In this document: in pieces, positions 39,106 to 50,200 of the stretch
How the letters are laid out: every line of letters begins with the position of its first letter
Position numbering within the stretch: position 1 is the first letter of the stretch
DNA from: Henricia sp. BOLD:AAB3569
Lineage: Eukaryota > Echinodermata > Asteroidea > Spinulosida > Echinasteridae
Direction: 5' to 3'
Length of the DNA stretch: 64,000 bases
NCBI GenBank assembly: GCA_037783545.1
Contig: JBBELK010000068.1
Coordinates: 2,232,001 to 2,296,000, forward strand
Made by a program: the position numbers and the translations under genes
The notes under the pieces: model-generated
Told to the model about the DNA's origin: nothing
The model's input: the letters and a program-made list of their open reading frames with translations, nothing else
Database searches by the model: none

Positions 39106-40437
39106 TGCAGGTCAGTGCCAAAACCAGGGTATACAAAGGGCACTCGCAAAAAAGGTGCATCCCTAATGCACCTATCAATTGTTTCCCCCCCCCCCCCCCC
39201 CCCACCCCCCCGGGCTACCCCACCTAACATTTAGGTGACAAAAATCCCCACCCTCGGGTGCAAAACATGTGCATAACTTTCGAGAGCAAAAAAAAGGGGT
39301 AATCGATTACCATAAATCCACTGTACATACCACAGAATGTGCATCTGTGCCACTGAGGTCATTCCCTCCTGGGTGTAGTCAATATTTCTGGATGTTTTTT
39401 GTAACTTTTAAAAAAATGTTATTTTTTTAATGGGTTTATGAACTTCAAATTGCAGCCCATAGGCTGAATTGTATGAATCTTACAAGTGTCTTTCAAGGTA
39501 TATATATGATAGGATTGATAATTGAAAGTGTCTTTCACCTAAACATCGAGATACATAGGTGGGTGGTGCCATTGGCAGCTGAGGGCCATAGACACCGGGG
39601 AATCCCCTTACTCTTCACAAAAGAATGCTCTCGGATCTTTTAAGTGTGTTACACAACACGCTGGACCAATGGCTTTACATCCCTCCCAAATGATGGAGCA
39701 ATTGTGGTTGAGTGCCTTGCTCAAGGGCACAGGTGCTACGGCCGGGTATGTCGCTGTGTGGTGATCAGACCGCTGGCAGCGACCTGCTATCTCTGTGTAC
39801 ATGTATAAGATACACCCGAATTCAGATTTGTGCTACAGTAAAAAATAGTGCCTTATAGTTTATACAGTATACTGGTTTTTACGTATTTTATTTTACAAGA
39901 ACAATTAAACAAGGAACATGTAGATGACTTTCTTGCACTGAGTATAGTTGGTGCATTTCTCAGGAAACGCATTTATAGTATATATTCGAAAATACCTTAG
40001 ACAGTTTACGCATCCCTATTGGCTTAGAGCACGTCACGTGGCCAGTCTTAAACGGACGATAAAGACCGCCCAGTTTTAAACACTTTTTAGCCTAGCCTGG
40101 CCCGCGCCTACGCTCGTACCCTATTCAGCGCTTATGGAACACGCACACAAACTGCATGTGCTCGAAAGCAAAATGTGCACTGTGACAAGTATACCCGGTC
40201 GTGTGCGTGCGCACACAACACGCTTGCATTACACGTAACGCGCGCATCGAACAAAAATAACTTGTTGCACAGCAGTTTGAACGAACGCAATGTCATGCAG
40301 GTATTACTAATGCAAAACATTGCAAACCTACAAGTTTATCAAAGATTTTATGAATGGGAATAAAAGTGGGTTTGGCCAGTCTTAAACAATCCGTTTAAAA
40401 CCGGCTAGGGTCTTGGACGCTGATAATATCACTCGTC
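39106..40437. other. 3' flank of the ADAM-FAM171-like gene
   Basis: Contains the probable 3' UTR, a C-run, the SINE-like tail at 39536-39790 and, near 40040-40075, a GCCAGTCTTAAAC motif that recurs inverted near 40940-40980. No gene recognised. Confidence 0.5.
39536..39790 (-). mobile_element. SINE-like tail element, copy 2
   Basis: Minus-strand match to 29235-29475, including the CCTTGAGCAAGGCAC motif (as GTGCCTTGCTCAAGG on the plus strand) and the ATCTCGATGTTTAG end. Confidence 0.6.
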
Positions 40438-40941
40438 CAGGGGCCAATTTCATAAAATATGTTGCTCTTAATCAAAAAGTTTGGAAAAAGCATAGCACGG
40501 ATTTTCACTTAAGCAAGGGACTATTTCATAAAGCTTGTTGTTCTAAGCGCGCAAAGAGAGTGCACGCGCAACGCTGTCGTTTGTTTTGTTTGAATGCGTT
40601 CGTCGTCTGCTTTACTTGTGTCAACATCAAAAATTTCAAGTACAGTTATCGGTAGTGTTTCCATTTTTTAATGATTATCAGTACCACAGAAAACCCTTGC
40701 CTGTGTTTGACTTAAATATTTCAACAACAGCTGAAATTTGTGTATCTGTTGGAAAATGTGTGTCGAATTTTGCCAAAAATAGCGAAGAAAAAAGATGGCG
40801 TCGCGTTAGCAAAAAATGGGTAGGTTAGCATGCGGTTTGGTTTGCTAGTGCTTAAACAGTTTTATGAAATGAAGAGATGGCTGCTTATTCAAAAATCGGT
40901 TAGGGACTAACATATTTTATGAAATTGGTCGCAGGCCCCTA
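40438..40941. mobile_element. GGGGCCAATTTCAT-ended MITE, copy 3
   Basis: Begins CAGGGGCCAATTTCATAAAA and ends TTTTATGAAATTGGTCGCAGGCCCC-like. The interior is non-coding. It is itself bracketed by GCCAGTCTTAAAC arms (about 40040 and 40975), suggesting insertion into an older palindrome. Confidence 0.6.
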
Positions 40942-41206
40942 GCCAGTTTTAAACGTATGTTTAAGACTGGCCAAACCCAATTTTTGTTTTCCCCTAAGTG
41001 CATATACCACGCTTTGTATGGGCAAATTACATCCATTAAACATCAAATGAACTGACGCAATCATTTATTTATTTCATACTTGGTGCATTGATATAAATAT
41101 TCATAATAAGTGCCTCATTTTATTTTTCCCTCTGAGAATTTGAACAATAATGTATTCACACTCTTCTTTCTAGTTTTAAGCTATTTATGTGTACAGCTGA
41201 ATTTAA

Positions 41207-41632
41207 TAGGGAGGTTTCACAAGTTGACGAATACGGTTACGAATGCGGATAGGATAACGGTAACCGTTCACGTTGATGCGCACACTGAACTGGGTTTCGC
41301 ACTGTGTGAATGTACGATCTTCTAAATCTGCTCTACTGTGCATGGCTTTGTTTTCAGCAAATTTTCCTCACTTTCACATGGGCCCGACTCATTAAATTAA
41401 ATCTGTATTCACAGAATATACATAAAAAAGAAACAAAATGCATACAACTTATTAATCCATCACAGAAATAACGAAAAAATCTGCATAAGCGGTATCCGTT
41501 TTTATGCTACGCGTATGGAGGCCGATAACCCATTATTCACGCATATGAAAACATGTGTAGGCCTACTACGGTTACACGTCACGAGAAGCGCATAAAGTCT
41601 TGACGTATCCGTGACAGTGCGAAACCTCCCTA
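41207..41632. mobile_element. AGGGAGGTTTCGC-ended MITE, copy 1
   Basis: TA-flanked element with ends TAGGGAGGTTTCACAAG and GTGCGAAACCTCCCTA. A second copy is at 45948-46378 and a fragment at 11040-11070. Confidence 0.7.
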
Positions 41633-41942
41633 TTATTTTTTTTATAACCAAAGAATATTTTTAAAACCAAATAACACTAAATTCTGTAGGAGAAGAGGGT
41701 ACACAATTTATACCACTGTACTCTACATTGCATGCAAAATTAAGCCAAATACTGGTACATATTTGTTAGTTTCAGTGTAATGCTCCGTTACTTAAAGTAA
41801 GAATCATGTACACTGTGGACCAATTTTATTCTATAAAAACCATCATAAGTTGGTCAATATTAATGTTTGCATTTGTACAGTGTTTATAGGGGGCTTTCAC
41901 AGGGGGTCAAAAGGTCATGACCCTCCCGTGTTTGTCCTCCAG

Positions 41943-42062
41943 AATCCAGATGGGGAGAGAACAATAGAGCCACGTGGGAAAACACAGCCACTGATAGCAG
42001 AAAAGCACAGGCTATATTGTTCTCTTCCGATCCGGAGGAAAAACAAGGGAGATGTTCAGTGA
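41943..42062 (+). other. Unassigned open stretch after CAG, possible terminal exon
   Basis: After a TCCTCCAG acceptor-like site, an open frame encodes a polar, basic 39-residue segment ending in TGA. It would need a phase-0 donor upstream; exon 28 of the ADAM-FAM171-like gene ends in phase 2 and does not fit. Reported only as a weak candidate exon. Confidence 0.12.
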
Positions 42063-44930
42063 CCCGTGACAGCTGTAAAACCTCTCTATCGTGAAGACGG
42101 GTTTAATCACAATAAATTACAGTCTAAAAAACATGACAACGTTCATCGATTTCGATCTCATTTCTGTGAAGTGATTAACATGTGATCTTCTCACACGCTT
42201 TTGATCAAGATAAGATGCAATTTTTGAGGTATATGAAAAACAGTTTTGGAATTAGTGGGTAAATAAATTTGTATCTTTTGAAACTTGACAATTTTGGACA
42301 GGTTACTTTTTATAGGTGAATGAAGTGTTTTTTATATATTTTGAAATAGGTTAAACATTTGTATAATTTTGGAAATGTCATATAGAATTTGCATAACATC
42401 TTGTGGGTACTTACAAATATACCACACATTTAAAACGGGCAGAGCATTCTATTGTTTAAATAACATCACATAAATCGTAATTAGAGCTGCAGTGTTTTCA
42501 TTACATTTAATATTGTTCTTGATCACTACACTACGTGCTAAATTACAGTGCAGGGGTGCATTGCAATATAACCGTCTTTAGTCTGAGACACATCATATAT
42601 CTTAACTGAATTTATGACATCTTACCTACGACACATTAAAAAATGTCTTGCAATATCCAAAAGTTAGGACGTCTTTACTATTGTGAGCGGCGATTCAATC
42701 GCAGCCGGTGTGTTTGCATACGGACGGACAAACTATCAAAAACGATCGTTTGATCCTAGTCACAAGCTCTCTTCACCTCTTTTTCTCGGGAATTTAGCAG
42801 GAAATATAAAACAATTTTCTAAAGACATAACTTACGACACATATTGGGTGTCTTAAATTGTATGTGTCCTAGGACATAAGTTTAGGACACATAAATTGTT
42901 ATTGCAAGACAAAATCATCTATGATGTCATAGTGATGTCATAGTGATGTCAGAGTTAGGACGTCCTAGGGGTTAGGGCGTCCTAACTTTCTTTATTGCAA
43001 TCCACCCCCGAAAAGTACTTTTAATGTCTAAAATATAGGGTGTTTTTAGAGATCCTTTTTCGTAGCACTTTAAATTTTCGAAAATATTTTACAATTTTTT
43101 ACAATAGTGTGTGAATGCGTAAGCATATTCAATAAACTTATAGTGCCTAAATACAGAGAAAATTGGTTACGTAGCATCTACTGATTTCCCCTCTCCTTGC
43201 GTACATCCAGACGATCCAGTACCAAATTTCAATGCACTACACATACTGTTTTGAATAGTCCATTTTATTTTTTAATTACACCTAATTAATATTAATAACA
43301 ATAATAATAATGAATTCTTATATAGTGCAAAATCCGTCAAAAGTTTTTGTCTTCATCTGTATAATAATAAAACCAGTTGGGTGTTTTAATTTCACAAAAT
43401 ATAGCGCCCTTTTAGCATGCCTTTGATAAAAGGTATAGTAACAATTTGCAGTAGGCTATGTTGCGGCCAATCATCAATTTGAAGCCACGGGCCAGCCTCC
43501 ATTGTACCGGGCCCATGAACAATGCTTGGCCTAGACTGCTCCCCAGTCCATGTGATCGCTCGCATTCCACTTGACACACGTAGACCATGATGTAGACCAT
43601 GATGTAGACCATGATGTAGACTAGTGAAGACAGTACGACCAGTCTAGGCAAGGCATTGTGTTTGGTGGTGTACAATGGCGGACGGTGGCTTCAATTTTAG
43701 ACGTCGTTGTTTTATCCAGTGTATATATATCGATGGGTAAGTTGCACGAACCATGATGGTTTGGAATTGTGGTAACCAGGTAACGGCGGAAAAACACCGG
43801 CCTAACTTTCCATAATAGCCGACAATTTATCTCTGGCCTTGAATACGAAATTGCCGATGGAAGCGTGAAATAATGAATCGGGCCCTGGCATGAAAGGGAC
43901 TCTGTTGATGCTGCCACAATCCAATATTTTGACCGTAAACATAAATAAAGCAATCGTTACAGCAGCCAATTATTCGAGCTAGGCGCTTTGTCAAAATTGA
44001 TTACTGCAGTGCGGCGTAAGCTTGCAGGCTCTTGTAGTAATTGTAGTCTAGTCAAAAAGATTTGACCTGGAATTAATTGCAATAGAAATCATTCTAACAT
44101 GAATCTAGGCCGCAGTTTTTGAAGACAACAATTAAGAATTAAAATTTAGTCTGGTAACGTTCCTCAGTCTGTATGTTTCGTAATAGTGGGTGCGTAGTAA
44201 TACGACCACTTGCGAGCAGACGACAAACAGGAACTTTTTTTAGGTCCACCCTCGTAAGTTGAGCACTAGTAATATTTTATTTGCACTTTGCATCTTGCAC
44301 TTTGCACCATTGTTTAACAGTTTAACAGTGCTACGCAGCTCCCTTCGCTTTTGTCTCAGAAACTAGTCTGGTAACGTACTCCAACCTACATGTTTCGCGA
44401 TGGTAGGTGCATGGTAATCACGACCTCTTGCCAGCAGACGGCAGTGTCCAAATCAGGTGCACGCTAAAGAAAAACGCTCTTATTTCTATGAGGATGGTCG
44501 AGTTTTGGGATTTATTTTTGTAAGAAGCACATTTATAATACAAGAAGTACATGTGTTTTAACAAAAAAAATTAAAGTGAAAAAATCTAAGATATATTTTC
44601 TTTGTTGTTTTTGGCATGGACCTTATCACCCTCTCCATATTATATAATTTTTCTACACAACACTGTGCTATTTTATCCACACAAGCAAAAATTAACAATT
44701 ATTACAAACCAATTTACATGAAGAAATAACAGGAACAAAATTCCCGGAATGTAAAAATATAAAATGTCTGTTTCGTTTTAATTTATAATGCTTCATTTTT
44801 AGCAGACGACGGGAAATATTTCGTCTGCTACGAGTAGTCGTGTTTCCCGAAGCTTGTTACATAATGTGCACGGAATCCTGATGGATAACAGACGAATTAG
44901 CGCCCTCAATGTAATGATCACATTTCCACT
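42063..44930. other. Intergenic between the two genes, repeats only
   Basis: 42548-43012 is a palindromic element with GCATTGCAATA / TTATTGCAATC ends and internal TTAGGACGTC copies. 43587-43621 holds a short 14-bp tandem (GATGTAGACCAT). Two related arms with TAGTCTGGTAACGT lie at about 44148 and 44365. No gene recognised. Confidence 0.5.
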
Positions 44931-45540
44931 TATAGACTGCCGAAGTGAATACGTCACCTTTTGTCGGCTGCCTAGGCAATTTGATCTAAACTAAAAATCA
45001 CTCAACCATGTCCAAGTGCTTTTCCAATAGTAGTTTTCCCGACGGCCATGATAGTTTAGATCCAATTGCCATGGCAACGCACGTCACACTTCGGCAGTCT
45101 ATTAGAAAATATTATATTTTTAGTATGTTAATGGCGATTTTTATACACCAGCCAGTGTTGGAATGCATTCTATTGCAATTAGTTATAGGTCGGGCACAAT
45201 TTTCAAGGTTCCTGGGTTTACACTAAAACCACCAGTCACTATTTCCCTGTACTTTACAAATGGACCTTTACCAGCGAATGTTTAGACCCAAATCCCATGG
45301 CACATGACGTCACACTTAAGTCCATAATGCCGCATACTCGAAGCCGGGCGTGCGTGTGAATGGTCTGTAGACTGCCAAAGTAAATACGTAATCTTTTGTT
45401 AGTTTCCTATGCAAGTGGCTCTACACTAAAAAAAATCACTAAACCGTGTCCTTGCGCTTTTGAAATGGTACTTTTCCCGACGGCCATGATGTTTAGAGCC
45501 AATTACCATGGCAACACGTCACACCCTGGCTGTCTATTAT
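44931..45540. mobile_element. Cluster of three S-family palindromic MITEs
   Basis: Copies at 44931-45103, 45209-45325 (left end missing) and 45367-45540, each with the GTAGACTGCC/GGCAGTCTA-type ends and paired CCATGG motifs. Three copies in 610 bp suggest insertion into one another or tandem spread. Confidence 0.65.
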
Positions 45541-45947
45541 ATATATGCATGGTTCAAATCCCACTGTGACCAACGTGTATGTGTCCATGGGCAAGTTACT
45601 TAATCCCAATTCTCTCCTCGAGCCAATCAATATTATTATTGGGCATAGCTGTTGGGGATGTCACAATCTCAGGCCAGGGTCACACAAGAACATTCTCGTA
45701 ATTTCTCGATTATGATACGATTGGAATTCCAAAGACGACCAGGCTCAGACGAGAAACGGATTGTAAAAATAAAGTAGGGTCACACTCGCGAGCAACACAA
45801 TCTCATAATCCACCCCATCGTTCCTTCCGGGGCTTTCCCGTGTTGCGTGTACGTGTGCGTGCTTGCTGCCTCATCACCGCGCCGCGCGCCTGCCGCGCGA
45901 AAAGCAACGTCACGAACTACACGAACTCGTAAAGGGGAGTTCACACT

Positions 45948-46378
45948 AGGGAGGTTTCGCAAGCCGACGGATACGCGTACGCATATACGTTTAGCTACCC
46001 GTAACCGTTAGTGGCATTTATGTGGTTTCGCAACTCCCAAACTACAGCATGTTAGCTAAAAGTAGTCTATTTCCGACAGCAGGAAAACTACCCGGCATAT
46101 TGATACCAATTTTACTTTCGTTTCAAGGCTTTGAAGCGTACAAAAAGTTCCTGGACATTCATAATTCATACTTTTTTCAAGCTGTATGCGTAAACGGAAC
46201 GAAAGATGAGGGAAAAACACTAGAAATTCGAGATTTCGCTACGCGTTTTGTGCTTACGCATAGCGAGCTCGATATCCGTGCCGTGCAAACGCGTAGCGGA
46301 TAGCAAGACGCATATGACGTCACAAAACCGCGCTATCCGTCGCGCTATCCGTATCCGTGCGCTTGCGAAACCTCCCTA
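45948..46378. mobile_element. AGGGAGGTTTCGC-ended MITE, copy 2
   Basis: TA-flanked, ends TAGGGAGGTTTCGCAAG and CTTGCGAAACCTCCCTA, with an inner CGTAACCGT/ACGCGT-rich pairing. An open frame of 93 codons inside is without family resemblance. Confidence 0.7.
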
Positions 46379-46964
46379 CTATCGCGAAAAAAATCACTGT
46401 TCCATTGGTACATGGTTTGTACACAAACTGGTTTGCCGCTTGTACGCGGCCTATCGCGACGCGCAAAACGTTTTGAGCTGGGTCAAAGTTCAAATTTGTT
46501 GAACTTTGACCGCGGTGCGCTGACCTTTCCAACGCGCAGCCAATGAGCTATCAGAGAAGCCCCAAGTTACCAGAGTGGAATTTTCTATTTGGGAATAATC
46601 GGCGATTGGGAGCTCATGCAATGCGGTGAGCGCAGCGCGAAAGTGTGATTTTTCCGCGATAGTGTGTATCCGTCTGAAGATCAAGAACCAATTAAGTCGG
46701 AATTTTTCACATCTAGACGCCGATATAATCTTAAAACTGATATGCAGTAGGTTGTATCTGATCTCTATCTTACTAGATAAAACGTGTTTCAAAGACACAA
46801 ATTCGCCAATTTTACGAGTTTGAAGTGGCCGAGAGCACCACTCCTCTGCGAAATCCATTCGTTTGTACACGATCAAACTTATCGCTCCTGTGCGGTGTAC
46901 TATAGAATTTCGTTCCCTCATGCACTGCGCGCACGGAATCGTGGGGGAACCGTAAAGGCACGTA

Positions 46965-47248
46965 TTACTGCTGTACGGCGTAAACGGAGAAGGTAGAACT
47001 TGGGCTCTTCAGAATATTCTCAACCACGATGTTGTAAAGACGGCACTGGCCTTGTGAGGCCGCGTACTCGAAGGCCGTGCACCCGGGAAGGGAACTGCAC
47101 CTCGCTGCACATTTCATGAGCGAGTTGGACTCTTTTGAGGACACCGGGCTTGAGTTGGTAATTGTTGCATCCTTGTGAAGTCTCGTAAAGTGTCGGTGGG
47201 CTAGGCTTACATTGTACGCAGGAGTTGAAGGCAACGTGGGTGTTGTTG
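46965..47248 (-). CDS. FTP-PAN gene, exon 5: linker, PAN/apple domain and stop
   Basis: Residues 186-279. After TTTPTLPSTP comes a PAN-like cysteine pattern, MKCAARCSSLPGCTAFEY then QCRLYN, with C-x3-C-x5-C-x11-C spacing. Acceptor CGTTTTCAG; ends in TAA at 46965-46967. Confidence 0.85.
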
Positions 47249-50200
47249 CTGAAAACGAAATGGGAAAATGATAGTGATAAAAACAAAAATTACAAAATCG
47301 ACCTACCATAAACTTACTTATATCTCCTTCTAACATGTGTACATTTTTGTGCATGTTTGTTAATTGCAAATATCTGTTACCGAAGGGGATATGGGGAATT
47401 TGTTACCTATTCCATTTCCAATTCACTATTACATGCACCATGATAATTCATTTGGTTTTAAAGGGACATACCGGCTTTGTTGGGCTATTTTGGGCTCGAA
47501 ATTAAGACCCATACATGATTCTGAAAGTCTTTCCGAAATAGACTATACAGAACCTGAAAAGAAACCACAAAATGTTGCCGTTTTTGAGAACTTTTTAAAA
47601 ATCAAGGTCACGTGATTTATCGGAGCCAGATTCTGAAGAAAAACAGCATGGGCCTATTGCCTGGTAAAGCGTGTAGTTAATTACGTGACATTAAACATTT
47701 TTTTTTTACAACAGCCATTGAAAAATTATTTTGTAGGATGCTAGATCATTACATTATGTAAACAGTAAGCCGGTGTGTCCCTTTAACAATACATGTATAG
47801 GCCTATAGACCGTATCGAATAGACGGCATTTCGTAGGGCACCTTCTGTTACTTTAACCGTTCAACAAAGGAGGCACAATATGTGCAATCATGCATGTCAT
47901 CAAGGAACAAAAACTGCCCCACGAAATGGCCTATACGTCGCCTTGGAAGGGCAAAGAAAAAGACGTGGTTCTCTGTTCATACACGTACTTTTTACTTTTA
48001 ACTTGCATTTATTTTTCCCATTTTTGGCTGAGTTTAAAGTCTTGAGAAGCAGCATATTAAGCTGAGCAATGAAAGTTGACTTACTTTGTGTAATTGTGCA
48101 GTTGCCAGGTGGATACTCCTCAACTTCCACTTCGGCTATCTTCAGTGTAGGGTCAGTCACATTGGGCTTGCTCGGGTCAATATCCAGCGTGACATAGCGG
48201 GCCATGCGCGGTGTCTCGCACAAGAATTTGCTGATTCCACCCGATTTAGATTGCTCTGCCGTGCCCGGCAGGCCGCATGGCTGGTTGTCGGTGTAGTTGG
48301 GGCTGAGACCGGCTCGTATCACCGTACCCAGAAAACATGGTTGTTCCCCTTCAAGTCCAAAAAAGTACATGTAGTAATTTACTCAAATTAGTACGTGTGA
48401 AAAATAACTACAGTAAGGTATCGTGCTCCGCCATGCAGTGTGGACGCTATATTTATTTGCTGCTGCTGCTGTTGCTGCTGTTGCTGCTGCCGCTGCTGCT
48501 GTCACTGCCGCCGTCACTGCCGCCGCTGTTGTCGCTGTTGTCGCTGCTGCGGTTGCTGCCGCTGCTGCTTATGTTGCTGCTGCTTCTGTTGCTTCTGTTG
48601 CTGCTACTGCCACTGCTGGCGCTGGTGCTGGCGCTGCCGCTTCCGCTTTCGCTACCACTACCGCTGCTGCAGCTGCCGCAGCTGCCGTGGTCACTGCCAC
48701 TGCCGCCGTGGTCACTGCCACTGCCGCCGTGGTCACTGCCGCTGCCGTGGTCACTGCCGCTGCTGCCACTGCTGCCGCTGCCGCTGCTGCTGTCAATGCC
48801 CAAAAGTAAAAGCGGGAAAGACATAATTTTACCGCAGCCAGTCTTTCGTAGCGTGATGGTAATTCTGCCGAGGCAATGCTCTGTCTTCATGTCCACGCGT
48901 AATACAGGATGTGGATCTTCACCTCCTGCAAGTCAAAATAATATGGAATTTGCGGTTGTTGAAATTGGCTTTAGTTCAATTATTGTATTAATTTAGTCAA
49001 TTTAATTACTTTTGTATTACATGTCCAAAATGTACGTGATATTCAATGAATTAGACCAGTGCACTTTCGCATCAAAGTAATGCACCTATATCGATGTTAT
49101 TGTTCCCCACTCCCTCAGCCCCGCGCTGCCCACCCCTTAGGTAGGGGTTTGGTCAAGTTTTTCTTGCCCCAGGGTGGTTATAACCCACTCAAAAAATGTC
49201 TTTGCATACCAAGACGTCACCCATGGGTAGGGATTTATTTGTCACCTAAATTTTGCTAAGGGTCCGCATTTTGTCACGCGAAAAGTGACAATCCCACCTC
49301 TGGTGTATCCAGAGGGGAGTGATTGGGGAAATTTATAGGTGCATAATCGCTTTTGTTAATCAAGCGCATGTGGCTATTTTACCCTGACGCATTCGCAAAG
49401 TATCGCTTGGTACAATATCGATTTGAGATATCGGTATACAACTATGGGGTTCTCTGTCGTGAGCCCGCGTACTTCATGACGTCGTCCTGGCTTGAATTCT
49501 TAATTGTCAGGATGCCATTAGCCATTGCAAATGGGGCTTCCTTTTCGGCAAATGATACCGAAATCGTTGAAGAAGCGATATTGGCAATTTGGACGTGGTC
49601 ATGCCCTCGACTAACGGCTACATATAATCCTATACATATAATCCCACCCACACCACCGTCTGTCCCCACCACCCTCCATCGTGCCCGTCTTACCACTGTG
49701 TGCAAAAGTGAGCAAGTTGCCGTCAACGGCGTTTGATGCAACGTAACTCAAACTATGTGTTGTGCTCAGGTAAGCTGGCTTGCCGATCACGGGTATGTCT
49801 GTCGAAAATACACATACACACAAAATGAGGCCAAAAGAAAATTATACGTGTCCAAATTCATGGTGCTGCTTAGAAGACCGTCTCGTAATTCTATTCTTTC
49901 ACATCTTGCACGGTAATTTGGGGTCGCCTTAAAAGCTCTGTAGATGATCTGTTTTTGAGCGATTCTGCGAATAAACAAACTCATCCGAAGAAATTTCAGC
50001 TTTGTCAAATGTACCACTTTTAAAAAACCCCATAAAAATCCATATGCGTTTTCCTGGTCTTGGTGGGGTGTTTTAAATATTCGTTCTCAGTTGATCGGGT
50101 ACTATGTGGCTTGCGTCATGCACTCTGTGGCGCACATCATATACTGCGTGTGCGCGCGATCCATAAAAAAATGCATCGCGTTGGAACACACACACGCAGT

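Noticed and set aside
43587..43621. Short GATGTAGACCAT tandem
   Set aside because: Only about three units; recorded as part of the intergenic region and not functionally interpretable.
46490..46921. 143-codon minus-strand frame downstream of the FTP-PAN stop
   Set aside because: No domain, no splice continuity with the gene, which ends cleanly at 46965; probably chance or 3' UTR.
48337..48996. 219-codon Leu/Pro-rich frame and Ala- or Cys-rich frames nearby
   Set aside because: Produced by the triplet-repeat tract, open in nearly all frames; the FTP exons on the minus strand explain the flanks.
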